From IMG/VR virus record IMGVR_UViG_3300047560_000216, positions 1-37,077 of that record: DNA of 37,077 bases; one strand, given 5' to 3'. Below the pieces are notes generated by a model. That model was not told where the DNA came from. It worked only from the letters and a program-made list of their open reading frames with translations, and searched no databases. Both the position numbers and the translations under genes were made by a program. This document shows positions 16,542-26,788 of this stretch, one piece after another (position 1 is the first letter of the stretch; each line of letters opens with the position of its first letter). Source of the stretch: a virus.

Positions 16542-17192
16542 ATGCGCCCTATTCAACAGAACCTCTATTTCGTTGAGGAAGATGATGCCGGCATTGCAAG
16601 CGCTCAAACGCCTGCTGAAAACGGCAGCCTTAGCCTTGATGGACCACTTGCAACTGCTGGCACGGTTACGCTGCCAATTGCTGCGCCGGTGACACTCACC
16701 AGCACAGATGATTTCAGCGGCGTGACGTTTACGATCATTGGTACGGATCAGAACAATCTTCCGATTTCGGAAGCTGTTACGGGTCCGAACAATGAAACTG
16801 TCACCAGCACGCTGTCGTTCAAGACCATCACAGAAATCGCAACTGACGCGCCATCAGGTCTTTCGTCTGAAACGGTGTCCGCTGGTGTTCCTGATGTTGG
16901 CCTTGGCGCAGGCGCTTGGTGGCCGTTGGATATCTACACGCCTAATCAGGTGACCAACATCTCTGCGACGATCGTGAGTGGCACGGCTGGTTACACGGTC
17001 GAGTACACCAACGAAGATCCTTTTGATCTTAACATCACGCAGCAGGCTGTTAATCATCCTGACGCGAACCTCGTTGGTGCTTCGACGGATCAGACTGGGT
17101 TCACAACCACGCTGATGCGTGCTGTGCGTTTCAACATCGCGTCTGGCACGGGTCACATCCGCGCAACGGTTGTTCAACAGTCTACGCAGTAA
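16542..17192 (+). CDS. Structural protein, paralogue of 15778 gene
   Basis: This 216 aa protein follows AGGAGGA. The N-terminal MRPIQQNLYFVEEDDAG is distinct, but residues 40-130 share the pattern of the upstream gene: TIIGTD, a G-x-N loop, then FKTITEI. The C-terminal half (WWPLDIYTPNQVTNISATIVSGTAGYTVEYTNEDPFD) is beta-rich. No enzymatic motif is present. It is probably a minor virion protein descended from the same ancestor as the gene at 15778. The extent of homology needs a profile alignment. Confidence 0.68.
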   Translation: MRPIQQNLYFVEEDDAGIASAQTPAENGSLSLDGPLATAGTVTLPIAAPVTLTSTDDFSGVTFTIIGTDQNNLPISEAVTGPNNETVTSTLSFKTITEIATDAPSGLSSETVSAGVPDVGLGAGAWWPLDIYTPNQVTNISATIVSGTAGYTVEYTNEDPFDLNITQQAVNHPDANLVGASTDQTGFTTTLMRAVRFNIASGTGHIRATVVQQSTQ

Positions 17193-17201
17193 GGTGAGAC
17201 C

Positions 17202-17513
17202 ATGGCGCGCTGGTGCATGGCAAAAGGTGGCGCAACTCCCGTCTACAAGACAGGCGGTGCGTGGACCCGTGCTGAAGGGAAGAACCCTGAAGGCGGTTTG
17301 AACGAGAAGGGACGCGCGTCTCTTCGCGCTCAAGGTCACGACATCAAGCGACCAGTCTCTGCGAAGGAAGCCGCGAGCAGCCCCAAAGCTGCTGCGCGGC
17401 GTTCTTCATTCTGTAGCAGGATGAAAGGCATGAAGGCGAAACTCACTTCGTCTGAAACGGCCCGTGATCCAAACAGCCGCATCAACAAATCACTGAGGAA
17501 GTGGGACTGCTAA
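17202..17513 (+). CDS. Small basic protein resembling DUF6321
   Basis: This 103 aa protein has AGGTGAG just upstream. Its pattern, EGKNPEGGLNEKGRASLRAQG...RRSSFCSRMKGM and a C-terminal SLRKWDC, matches the small phage family I know as DUF6321, of unknown function. Three Cys (C5, C72 and the last residue) and many Lys/Arg suggest nucleic-acid or metal binding. The N-terminus contains MAKGGAT, an example of the recurring xAxGG motif. Its stop overlaps the start of the next gene by one base. Confidence 0.72.
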   Translation: MARWCMAKGGATPVYKTGGAWTRAEGKNPEGGLNEKGRASLRAQGHDIKRPVSAKEAASSPKAAARRSSFCSRMKGMKAKLTSSETARDPNSRINKSLRKWDC

Positions 17514-17677
17514 TGGCAAAGAAGATTGAGCCTTTTTGGGAAAAGTCTTTCAGCGGTGAAAGCAAAAAGCTGACACCGAAGCAAAAGGCATCTGCAAAGG
17601 CTCGAGCTAAAGCTGCAGGCAGACCCTATCCAAATCTCGTCGATAATGCTGCGGCCGCACGCCGCAAGGAGAAATAA
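17513..17677 (+). CDS. Small basic 54-aa protein
   Basis: This short frame begins MAKKIEPFWEKSFSGESKK and ends AARRKEK. Its ATG overlaps the preceding TAA (TAATG), and its stop (17675-17677) lies one base before the next ATG, so it is tightly coupled. It is Lys/Arg/Ala-rich, with no membrane segment. It is supported by placement and codon use only. Function unknown; it may be a DNA- or virion-associated basic peptide. Confidence 0.6.
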   Translation: MAKKIEPFWEKSFSGESKKLTPKQKASAKARAKAAGRPYPNLVDNAAAARRKEK

Positions 17678-17678
17678 G

Positions 17679-18965
17679 ATGGCTATTCGCTATGTGAAAG
17701 ACTTCGAGTTTCCGTCCGCTTGTGGCTTCACAAAGAGCGCCACGAAGGTGACGGGTCAGATGTATGCCAAGGGTGGCGACGTCAAGAAGCCTGCCGGCAT
17801 GATGGTTGTCATCGGCGTTGGCAAACCTGCAAAGGGCGCTGTGCGCAAAGCTGAAGGCGATGATGCCAGCAACTACACTGATGACGGTTATGATCGCGCA
17901 AAACTTGCGCAGATGGCTGGTGATGCCGGTGCTGTGACTGACGCTGAGCGCATTATGAGCGGTCGTTCCGGTCAGGGTGCCATTACTGATGCTGAAGCGC
18001 GCGCTATGCGTAATGCTGCAGCTAAGAAACGTGTGCAGGCCCGTCGCAGCTCTCCATATATTCCCGGCTCAAACATCCCTGTTGATCAGATTTATAGCAA
18101 GGAAGATATGGAGCGCATGGAGCGCGGCTATAAAAAGGGTGGCAAGGTTGCCAAGGTGATGCGCGAATACAAGGCTGGCGAACTGCATTCTGGCTCCAAG
18201 AAGGGCCCGAAGGTCACCAACCCTAAGCAGGCCATCGCGATCGCTCTCAGCGAAGCTGGTAAGAGCAAGCCTGCAATGGCTAAGGGCGGCAAGTGGATTC
18301 AAGAAGCAATTAAGAAGCCCGGCTCTTTGCGCAAGTCTCTTGGCGTGAAGGAAGGCGAAAAGATCCCGGCCAAGAAGCTGCACGCTGCTGCTGAAAAGCC
18401 CGGTTTGATGGGCAAGCGCGCTCGTCTTGCTGAGACGCTCGGCAAGATGCACAAGGCCAAGGGCGGCAAGGTCTCGCACATGGAGTGGGAACACTCCAAG
18501 GAAGATCTCGCGCAGGATCGCAAGCTTGCCAAGAAGCATGGCATGTCGCTTGAGAAGTGGGAAAAGTCGGCGCTCGACAAGAAGCACGATGAGCAGCAGT
18601 CGCCAAAGGGTCTCGCAGCAGGCGGCGTTGCAGCTCGTCCTCTTGATTTGGCTAAACGGCCCGGCGCTCGCGAAACGGCGCCTGACATTGCAAAGATGGC
18701 ATCTACCATGGGCAAGGCTAACGGTGGTCTTGCATCTCCTCTGCAGCGTATGCCTCTTGCTCGGTCCAAGGGCGTACCTGTAGCCCCCCGCGCGCCGGTC
18801 GTTGCTCCTCCCACGATGCCGGTGGCGCGCGGTGTGGGCGTAAACGCGAAGCGTCCCGGCGGCCCCGATGTCGGTGCTCTGAAAGCTGCTATGGCAAAGG
18901 CAGCTTCGCAGGCTATGCCGCAAAACGCGCCTTCGATGATGAAGAAGGGCGGAAAGGTTAAGTAA
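17679..18965 (+). CDS. Lysine-rich modular protein with DUF6496-like module and repeated KGG motifs
   Basis: I chose the ATG at 17679 (MAIRYVKDFEF) because it follows AAGGAG in the preceding gene and has tight spacing. The product is 428 aa and strongly basic. Modules: YAKGGDV (29), a linker with VTDAERIM and AITDAEARAM, YKKGGKV (151), then VMREYKAGELHSGSKKGPKV and QAIAIALSEAGKSK (about 157-198), which resembles DUF6496. A second module follows: IQEAIKKPGSLRKSLGVKEG and KIPAKKLHAAAEKPG (208-242). The tail is Pro/Ala/Arg-rich and ends MKKGGKVK. At least five GG motifs separate the modules like punctuation. No enzyme motif is visible. A DNA-binding or packaged virion protein is likely but unproven. 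Confidence 0.75.
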   Translation: MAIRYVKDFEFPSACGFTKSATKVTGQMYAKGGDVKKPAGMMVVIGVGKPAKGAVRKAEGDDASNYTDDGYDRAKLAQMAGDAGAVTDAERIMSGRSGQGAITDAEARAMRNAAAKKRVQARRSSPYIPGSNIPVDQIYSKEDMERMERGYKKGGKVAKVMREYKAGELHSGSKKGPKVTNPKQAIAIALSEAGKSKPAMAKGGKWIQEAIKKPGSLRKSLGVKEGEKIPAKKLHAAAEKPGLMGKRARLAETLGKMHKAKGGKVSHMEWEHSKEDLAQDRKLAKKHGMSLEKWEKSALDKKHDEQQSPKGLAAGGVAARPLDLAKRPGARETAPDIAKMASTMGKANGGLASPLQRMPLARSKGVPVAPRAPVVAPPTMPVARGVGVNAKRPGGPDVGALKAAMAKAASQAMPQNAPSMMKKGGKVK

Positions 18966-20053
18966 TGCCAGTCTCAGGGACCGTATCCACAACAGTATTC
19001 AAAACACGGAAGGTGATTGATCACGCCTACCGTCGTTGTCGGATTCTGCCCCAGAGCATCACGTCCGAGATGCTTGAGACTGCAAAAGATAACCTCTATT
19101 TGCAGCTCTCATCTCTCGGCAGCCAAGGCGTGCCTCTGTGGTGCATCGAGAAGGAAATTCTGCCGCTCTATGTGGGCCAAGCAGTGATCACGCCTTCTCG
19201 CGGCACCATGGACATCCTCAATGCAAACTTCCGCTGGATGTACCGCCAGAACGGACCTGTGCAATACAGCACGCCCGGCGGCATAACGCAGTATGCGTTC
19301 GATGGTGATCTCAACACGTCATGCGCGCAGACTGGCCCAGATGGCGAGCTGATCATCGCTTATATCGGCGCCGATCCTATCAATGATCCTCAGTCGCCTG
19401 TTCAGGTCACAACTGTTGGCGTCATGATGGCCGCGACGGGTTCGTTTGATATCCTCTTTGAATGGTCGAACGACGGCGTCACATGGACAACATGCTATGC
19501 GCCGGGCCCGACAGATTATGTCACCGGCAAGTGGCACTGGTACGACATCGACGGCACGCAGCCCGTTAACTTCTTCCGCATGCGCGAAACGGGCGGCAAC
19601 ACACTTGATGTCATTGAGTTCTATGCGGGAAATAACCCCACCGAAATCCCACTCGCTCGCATGAACCGCGACGACTGGACGAACCTGCCCAATAAGACGT
19701 TTCAGGGCAAGCCGCTGCAATATTGGTTTGATCGCTCGCGCGATTATCCAACTATGCAGATCTGGCCTGTAACTGATCCGACAAATATGTTCGGCCAGTT
19801 CGTGATCTGGAAGCAGCGCTACATCATGGATGTTGGCACGCTGACAGATGAGCTTGATATTCCGCAGCGCTGGTACGAAGCTGTCGTGTGGCAGCTCGCA
19901 TGGCGCCTTGCTATGGAAATGCCTGAGTTTGACATGAACTTGCTCGGCATGATCAAAGCCACCGCTGACGAAGCGCTCAAGGTTGCTCAAGACGAAGAGC
20001 GCGACAACAGCCCGATCTACTTCGCCCCTAACATAAGCCCGTACACACGATGA
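18965..20053 (+). CDS. Head-tail adaptor-like protein with an inserted jelly-roll domain
   Basis: This 362 aa protein overlaps the previous stop by one base. The N-terminal helices (FKTRKVIDHAYRRCRILPQS, then LYLQLSSLGSQGVPLWCIEKE) and the C-terminal half (YWFDRSRDYPTMQIWP, FVIWKQRYIMDVG, DIPQRWYEAVVWQLAWRLAMEM) resemble connector/adaptor proteins of short-tailed phages. Between them, about 95-225, lies a beta-rich insertion: YAFDGDLNTSCAQ, FDILFEWSNDGVTWTT, NFFRMRETGGNTLDVIEFYAG. It looks like a discoidin/F5-8-type or carbohydrate-binding jelly roll. That would place a ligand-binding domain on the neck. The adaptor call rests on pattern and position; the inserted fold is an inference. Confidence 0.72.
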   Translation: MPVSGTVSTTVFKTRKVIDHAYRRCRILPQSITSEMLETAKDNLYLQLSSLGSQGVPLWCIEKEILPLYVGQAVITPSRGTMDILNANFRWMYRQNGPVQYSTPGGITQYAFDGDLNTSCAQTGPDGELIIAYIGADPINDPQSPVQVTTVGVMMAATGSFDILFEWSNDGVTWTTCYAPGPTDYVTGKWHWYDIDGTQPVNFFRMRETGGNTLDVIEFYAGNNPTEIPLARMNRDDWTNLPNKTFQGKPLQYWFDRSRDYPTMQIWPVTDPTNMFGQFVIWKQRYIMDVGTLTDELDIPQRWYEAVVWQLAWRLAMEMPEFDMNLLGMIKATADEALKVAQDEERDNSPIYFAPNISPYTR

Positions 20054-20348
20054 GCGTTTTTCTCGACCCTCGCGGAAAATCAACCTTCGGCATCGGCATC
20101 TGTGCTCGGTGCTCGCGGAAGTTTTCGCTTGAGGATCTTGAATCAGATCCGAACTATCCCGGCCTGTATGTGTGCGAGGTCGATAAAGATCAGTTCGATC
20201 CGTATCGTTTAGCTGCGCGTCAGCCGGAACGTATTAACCTGTTCCATCCGCGTCCTGATACGAACATCGCGCTTAACATGTATGGTACGATCTCGCAGGA
20301 TGAAGACCTCTTCATTATCGGTGAAGAGGGGGATGGATACTTGGTGCC

Positions 20349-20352
<4 letters not shown>
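20050..20352 (+). CDS. Small zinc-ribbon-like protein
   Basis: This 100 aa protein overlaps both neighbours through ATGA junctions. C18-x2-C21 (ICARC) and C42-x2-D45 (VCEVD) suggest a zinc ribbon in which the last ligand is not Cys. Related phage proteins usually have four Cys, as I recall. [12 protein letters not shown] and [12 protein letters not shown] follow and are typical of this small family next to tail adaptor genes. The function is unknown; a structural role in the neck or tail is inferred. Confidence 0.68.
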
Positions 20353-22157
<1,805 letters not shown>

Positions 22158-22160
22158 GGC

Positions 22161-23216
22161 ATGAAGATCTGCGTCTATGCAATCAGCAAAAACGAAGAAC
22201 AGTTTGTTGAACGATTTTGCGCGTCTGCTAAAGGTGCTGACCTTATCCTTATCGCAGATACGGGGTCTACAGATGGGACTGCTGCCAAGGCGCGCGAGTG
22301 CGGCGCGGTGGTGCATGATATATCTATCCGCCCTTGGCGCTTCGATTTGGCACGCAATGCGGCCTTGGCGCTAATCCCCGGCGATTTTGATGTTTGCATC
22401 TCCCTAGACTTAGACGAAGTGCTAACAGAAGGCTGGCGCGAAGAGATTGAGGCAGTCTGGAAGCCAGACACAACCAATCTCTGGTATCTGTTCGACTGGG
22501 GGAATGACATAACATTCCCATATCGCAAGATTCATAGCCGTCACGGCTATCATTGGCATCACCCATGCCATGAAGACATTCGCCTTGATCCGCGCGTTCA
22601 AGAAGTGCGTGCTTGGACGAACAAAGTTCTTGTAAGGCACTTTCCAGACCCCACAAAGAGCCGTGGCCAATACATGGATCTGCTTGAAGCGGCTGTTAAG
22701 GAAGATGACCGCGACCCGTCGCATTACTTCTATTATGCCCGCGAGCTGACTTTCTACCAGCGCTGGGATGAGGGCATTGCGGCTCTGACCAAGTATCTTG
22801 GCATGAATGCCGCCAGCAATCAGAACGAGCGCTGCTATGCCATGCGGCTTATGGCCAAGTGCCATGCCGAGAAGAGCAATGCGCAGGAATGCGAAAAATG
22901 GCTACTACAGGCTGCTGGCGAGGCGCCTAATACGCGCGAGCCTTGGTATGAGCTGGCTATGTTGATGTATCGCCTCCACCGCTGGGAAGAGTGCTTTGCT
23001 TTCTCCCGCAGATGCCTCAACATTGTGGATCGGGCGCTTGTTTATACCTGCGACCCCACGGTTTGGAGCGCAGCGCCGCATGATCTTCTGGCCATCTCGG
23101 CCCATTGGCTTGGTTTTAAAGATCTTGCCATTGAAGAAGGTCGAAAGGCTGTGGAATTAGACCCTCATGATCCACGGCTCGCCGAGAACTTGAAGTGGTA
23201 CGAAGGTTCTGTTTGA
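22161..23216 (+). CDS. GT2-family glycosyltransferase with C-terminal TPR-like helices
   Basis: This 351 aa protein starts three bases after the collagen-like fibre stop. The N-terminus is a GT-A fold: KICVYAISKNEEQFVERF, ADTGSTDGT (D33) binding nucleotide-sugar, and SLDLDEVL (D83-x-D85), the metal-binding DxD-type motif. HPCHEDIRL lies in the second half of the catalytic domain. Residues from about 190 form helix pairs (HYFYYARELTFYQRWDEGIAALTKYL, then WYELAMLMYRLHRWEECFAFSRRCL) resembling tetratricopeptide repeats, as in peptide-recognising transferases. The donor sugar and acceptor are unknown. Its position suggests the fibre, whose Thr residues are exposed in the Y position, as a substrate; host surface or DNA are alternatives. 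Confidence 0.88.
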   Translation: MKICVYAISKNEEQFVERFCASAKGADLILIADTGSTDGTAAKARECGAVVHDISIRPWRFDLARNAALALIPGDFDVCISLDLDEVLTEGWREEIEAVWKPDTTNLWYLFDWGNDITFPYRKIHSRHGYHWHHPCHEDIRLDPRVQEVRAWTNKVLVRHFPDPTKSRGQYMDLLEAAVKEDDRDPSHYFYYARELTFYQRWDEGIAALTKYLGMNAASNQNERCYAMRLMAKCHAEKSNAQECEKWLLQAAGEAPNTREPWYELAMLMYRLHRWEECFAFSRRCLNIVDRALVYTCDPTVWSAAPHDLLAISAHWLGFKDLAIEEGRKAVELDPHDPRLAENLKWYEGSV

Positions 23217-23245
23217 TATAAGATCAGCACGACAAGGAGGCCAAT

Positions 23246-23563
23246 ATGGCTCAGACATTCACCAATGCGGTGGCCAATGATGTGACGACCGTCACCACCG
23301 TTTATACAGCACCGGCGGCGACCACTGGCGTGGTGGTTGGCTTGATCATCGCCAATGATGGGGCATCGGACACGACAGTTACCGTTAGCGCGACCAAGGG
23401 CGCCACGACTGTGAACCTTCTGAAGAGCGCACCGATCCCGGCTGGTTCAAACATCTCGGTTTTGTCGAACAACAACCGTTTGGTTCTCTTGACTGGCAAT
23501 AGCATTTCGGTCACGGGTGCTGCTGCTGTTGATGTCATCGCCTCGGTTCTGGAGCTGACCTAA
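23246..23563 (+). CDS. Small beta-rich virion protein
   Basis: This 105 aa protein follows AAGGAGG. It is Thr/Val/Ala-rich with almost no charged residues, and alternating hydrophobic strands (TTGVVVGLIIANDGASDTTV, SNNNRLVLLTGNSISV) suggest a single beta-sandwich. Similar small proteins lie near fibre genes in other tailed phages. Its TAA overlaps the ATG of the following fibre gene. A tail-associated role is inferred from position. Confidence 0.68.
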   Translation: MAQTFTNAVANDVTTVTTVYTAPAATTGVVVGLIIANDGASDTTVTVSATKGATTVNLLKSAPIPAGSNISVLSNNNRLVLLTGNSISVTGAAAVDVIASVLELT

Positions 23564-25530
23564 TGACTACTTCCGCGCAGAACAGCAAGCAGGTCTTGTC
23601 TCAGCAGGGATCTGCGACCGTACCTTCATTCTCGTTCTTGGGCGCGGGCACGAACGGGTTTTATCTGTCTGGTACGAACAAAGTTTCGATTGCCACCAAT
23701 GGCACGCAGGCGGTCACTGTTGACGCAACTCAACAGGTCGGTATTGGTACAGCATCTCCTGCTGCAAAACTTGATCTCGCATCTGGGAATTTGTTGTTTA
23801 GCAGCACCGCCCAGCGCATCACTGGCGACTTTAGCAATGTGACAGTTGCTAATCGTGTTAATTTTCAAACATCAACAACGAATGGTGCGACATATGTTAG
23901 CACTCTCCCTGTTGGGACTGGAACTGCAAGTGGTTTCTTCTCGTACAACGCTGCTGATGGAGATAACGCTTCTTACCTTGGCTCATATTTAACCAGTTCT
24001 GTTTCTGTAATTAACTCTGGGAAAACCGGCACAGGCACTTACCTACCGATGACGTTCTACACGGGCGGCTCGGAGAGGATGCGCATCGACAGCTCTGGCA
24101 ACGTGGGCATTGGTACGAGTTCATCGTCGTATCCTCTAACCGTTCGCACATCTGGCACAAGCACAACTGTTGGCGGCAACATTGGTCTGCGTGTTGAAAG
24201 CAATGGAAGTGGCTACGCATCTACGCTGCAATTCTCAGACAACGTAGCAAACAGTTCGTCCATCTCCATGATTGGCAGCGCCACTGCATTCTTGCAAGCT
24301 GGCACAGAAGCCATGCGTATCACATCGGCTGGCAATGTCGGTATTGGAAGTACGGCCCCCAATCTCAGCAGCAGCAGCACTGCGCTTACCATCAACACTG
24401 GTACGGCTGCTAACTACTCTGCGATGGAGTTAGCTTCCGGTGGAACGCTTAACTTCTACATCAACGCCAACAACGCTGCTTCTTATATTGCAAGTGCTGG
24501 TACGCGCCCAATGGTGTTCTACACGAACTCGTCTGAGCGTATGCGTATCGACAGCTCTGGCAATGTCGGGATTGGGACGAGTTCGCCAGCTTGGCGGTTT
24601 ACAAGTGTTGGCGGTTCGGTTCAGTTAAGCCCCGGCACATCAGCGCAAGAAGGCGTGCGCCTCAGTCGCAGTACCGGCGTTATGACATTCAACGGTATCA
24701 ACAACGACAACAACGCATACAACGCCCTAGCCTTCGCCACTAGCGCTTCAGAGGCTATGCGCATCGACAGCAGCGGCAACGTGGGGATTGGCGACCCATG
24801 CTCTAACGTCAACGACCAAGTTGGCAGCGTTCGTCCTCTGCTTGTAGCTGGTTCTAGCACATCCACAACAGTTGCTGGTAGCACGGCTTCTCTTGTCGTT
24901 GCCAATAAAGACACAACCACAAGCAACACTTCGCAGCTATCGTTCGCAACTCTGACGCCATCAAACGGTACATACTTCACTTCGGCTGCGATCAACTGCA
25001 TATTTGGTGCGCGCACCACCGGGCAATATCCAACGGGCCAGTTGACCTTTGCTGTTTCTAAAGCGTTGAATAGCGCACCAACTGAAGTCGCCCGCATCGA
25101 CACCTCTGGCAATTTTCTGGTAGGTCGAACAGATAACCCAAGTGGTTTGAGTAATAGTTTATATGTAACAGGCGCATATTCAAACACAACGCCTAGCGGC
25201 GCAAATGTGTTTGTTAACACAGATGGAAGTTTTTTCCGCTCGACGTCTTCGTTGAAGTATAAAACTGACATCAAAGAATATTCACGCGGTCTTTCAGATG
25301 TCGCGAAATTGCGACCTGTTTTCTATAAAGCTAAAGAAAGTTTAAATGCTAATCAGCAATTTGCTGGTTTTATCGCAGAAGAAATCCAAGCTGCCGGACT
25401 GACTGAGTTTGTTCAGTATGCAGAAGATGGTTCTCCAGATGCCTTGTCTTATGGGAACATGGTCGCGCTTTGCATAAAAGCTATCCAAGAACTTTCGGCC
25501 AAAGTGGCCGCACTAGAAGGAAAGAAATAA
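23563..25530 (+). CDS. Tail fibre/spike with C-terminal S74 intramolecular chaperone
   Basis: This 655 aa protein is a trimeric fibre or spike candidate. The body contains the repeated element MRI[D/T]S[S/A]GNVGIG at residues 173, 251, 327 and 399, a beta-helical pattern known from S74 fibres, with a degenerate copy (ARIDTSGNFLVG) near 510. The C-terminus from about 560 is a peptidase S74 domain: STSSLKYKTDIKEYSRG, LRPVFYKAKESLN, FAGFIAEEIQAAGL, ALCIKAIQELSAKVAALE. S562 and K567, five residues apart, fit the Ser-Lys dyad that cleaves just before the Ser and releases the chaperone of about 94 residues after trimer folding. It is probably a second receptor-binding protein. Confidence 0.9.
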   Translation: MTTSAQNSKQVLSQQGSATVPSFSFLGAGTNGFYLSGTNKVSIATNGTQAVTVDATQQVGIGTASPAAKLDLASGNLLFSSTAQRITGDFSNVTVANRVNFQTSTTNGATYVSTLPVGTGTASGFFSYNAADGDNASYLGSYLTSSVSVINSGKTGTGTYLPMTFYTGGSERMRIDSSGNVGIGTSSSSYPLTVRTSGTSTTVGGNIGLRVESNGSGYASTLQFSDNVANSSSISMIGSATAFLQAGTEAMRITSAGNVGIGSTAPNLSSSSTALTINTGTAANYSAMELASGGTLNFYINANNAASYIASAGTRPMVFYTNSSERMRIDSSGNVGIGTSSPAWRFTSVGGSVQLSPGTSAQEGVRLSRSTGVMTFNGINNDNNAYNALAFATSASEAMRIDSSGNVGIGDPCSNVNDQVGSVRPLLVAGSSTSTTVAGSTASLVVANKDTTTSNTSQLSFATLTPSNGTYFTSAAINCIFGARTTGQYPTGQLTFAVSKALNSAPTEVARIDTSGNFLVGRTDNPSGLSNSLYVTGAYSNTTPSGANVFVNTDGSFFRSTSSLKYKTDIKEYSRGLSDVAKLRPVFYKAKESLNANQQFAGFIAEEIQAAGLTEFVQYAEDGSPDALSYGNMVALCIKAIQELSAKVAALEGKK

Positions 25531-25856
25531 TGGCTATCACCTACACTTGGTCTTTCCCGCAGTTTGACGTTGCTAAGGCAGAAGACGGCCTTACTGATGT
25601 CGTGAAGACTGTTCACTGGCGCTATGACGCCACGGACGGCACGTTCAATGCTGGCGCGTATGGTTCTGTCGGCCTTGAGCCGCCAAACCCTGACGCTTTC
25701 ACGCCCTTCACGCAGATCACCGCGCAGTGGGCGATTGATTGCGTGACAGCGCAAGTCAATCTCGAAGAGCTGAACGCGGCTCTTGAGAAGCAGATCGAAA
25801 ATCAGAAGAACCCACCCGTGGTTCCGATGGTGCCTCCTTTCGCTGCTCTTAACTAA
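25530..25856 (+). CDS. Small protein resembling DUF7936
   Basis: The ATG at 25530 overlaps the fibre stop (TAATG) and has AAGGAAA upstream; an earlier in-frame ATG at 25470 lies inside the fibre gene. The 108 aa product (MAITYTWSFPQFDVAK, then KTVHWRYDATDGTFNAGAYGSVGL) matches a small phage family that I recall as DUF7936, usually next to tail-fibre genes. A C-terminal helix (LEELNAALEKQIENQKN) and a Pro-rich tail follow. It may be a fibre accessory or assembly protein. Confidence 0.7.
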   Translation: MAITYTWSFPQFDVAKAEDGLTDVVKTVHWRYDATDGTFNAGAYGSVGLEPPNPDAFTPFTQITAQWAIDCVTAQVNLEELNAALEKQIENQKNPPVVPMVPPFAALN

Positions 25857-25875
25857 AACCTAGTACGAGGGGACT

Positions 25876-26052
25876 ATGGAAAATAAAGACATCAAAATCA
25901 CTATGAATGTGGCTCAATGGAATGCTGTTTTGGGCGCTCTTGGAATGCGTCCATATGCTGAAGTGGCTGAGATCATTGAGGCTATTAAGGCGCAGGCCGC
26001 ACAACAGCTTTCTGCTGCGGCACCTGCGGACGAAGCACCCGTAGAGGACTAA
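25876..26052 (+). CDS. Small 58-aa protein of unknown function
   Basis: This short frame begins MENKDIKITMNVAQWN and ends DEAPVED, with GAGGGG five bases upstream of the ATG. It has two short helices (VLGALGM, YAEVAEIIEAIKAQAAQQL). It lies in the 25857-26054 gap between better-supported genes. Function unknown; similar short proteins occur beside lysis genes in other tailed phages, as I recall. Confidence 0.62.
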   Translation: MENKDIKITMNVAQWNAVLGALGMRPYAEVAEIIEAIKAQAAQQLSAAAPADEAPVED

Positions 26053-26054
26053 AA

Positions 26055-26300
26055 ATGGACGGGCAAACTCTCATCAACGCAGCTTTTGGCATCATCTTGG
26101 CCGGGGGTGGGTGGTTTGCCCGTGAACTTTGGGGCGCGGTCAAAGAACTGCGCAACGACATCCATAAGATAGAAGTCGATTTGCCTAGCAACTACATCCG
26201 CCGCGATGAGTTCCAAGAAGGTATCAAAGAGCTGAAGGACATCTGCCGGCAGATCTTCGACAAGGTAGATAGCCTTGAAAAGAGAAAGGCAGACAAATGA
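26055..26300 (+). CDS. Small membrane protein with cytoplasmic or periplasmic coiled coil
   Basis: This 81 aa protein has one N-terminal hydrophobic segment (INAAFGIILAGGGWFARELW, about 7-26). It is followed by a charged helix with VKELRNDIHKIEVDLPSNYIRRDEF and KVDSLEKRKADK. This layout is common for small phage proteins in lysis cassettes. It could be a holin-accessory or i-spanin-like protein, but no spanin partner with a lipobox is visible. It overlaps the next gene by four bases. Confidence 0.68.
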   Translation: MDGQTLINAAFGIILAGGGWFARELWGAVKELRNDIHKIEVDLPSNYIRRDEFQEGIKELKDICRQIFDKVDSLEKRKADK

Positions 26301-26767
26301 TTGATTATGACAGCATCACTAAACCGATTGCTGTTGTTGCCGCTGTCTTGAGTGCTTTGGGTGGCGGATATGCTTTTATTGATAAAACGGGTTTGATGAA
26401 AAAGGATATTTTGAAATGGGATGCTGAGCATTTCTCCATATCTGACGGCCCAGCACATGAACCCTTCAGGGTAGTGGTAGCTCGTCAAAAAATCAGGGAT
26501 GATTGTTTAGTTGATGACTTCACACTGGAAGTCAGAGATACCAACTACATTGTCCATAAGGCAATTCCGTCTGTCGCTAAGTTTTCTGGTCCTGCCAGCC
26601 CAACGGTGGATAAGTTTGGGTACACAATGACCATTGAAGACCCACAAAATGTTACACCCGGAGAAGCAAAACTGATCGCTCGTATTGTTTATAAATGCCC
26701 AGAAGGTAATGTTGTTATTTCCTATCCAAATCATAGTAATCTTACATTTACTGTGACGGCAAAATGA
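26297..26767 (+). CDS. Membrane-anchored protein with beta-type domain, unknown
   Basis: This 156 aa protein has a single N-terminal hydrophobic segment (PIAVVAAVLSALGGGYAFI, about 9-27), then a beta-rich domain with two or more Cys (DDCLVDDFTLEV, IARIVYKCPEGNVVI) that could form a disulfide in the periplasm. The gene is more AT-rich than its neighbours, suggesting a separate origin. It ends 21 bases before the next gene. Position in the lysis cluster suggests an envelope function, such as spanin or superinfection exclusion, but this is speculative. Confidence 0.62.
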   Translation: MIDYDSITKPIAVVAAVLSALGGGYAFIDKTGLMKKDILKWDAEHFSISDGPAHEPFRVVVARQKIRDDCLVDDFTLEVRDTNYIVHKAIPSVAKFSGPASPTVDKFGYTMTIEDPQNVTPGEAKLIARIVYKCPEGNVVISYPNHSNLTFTVTAK

Positions 26768-26788
26768 GGGGAAGTAAGGCAGTGGCTC

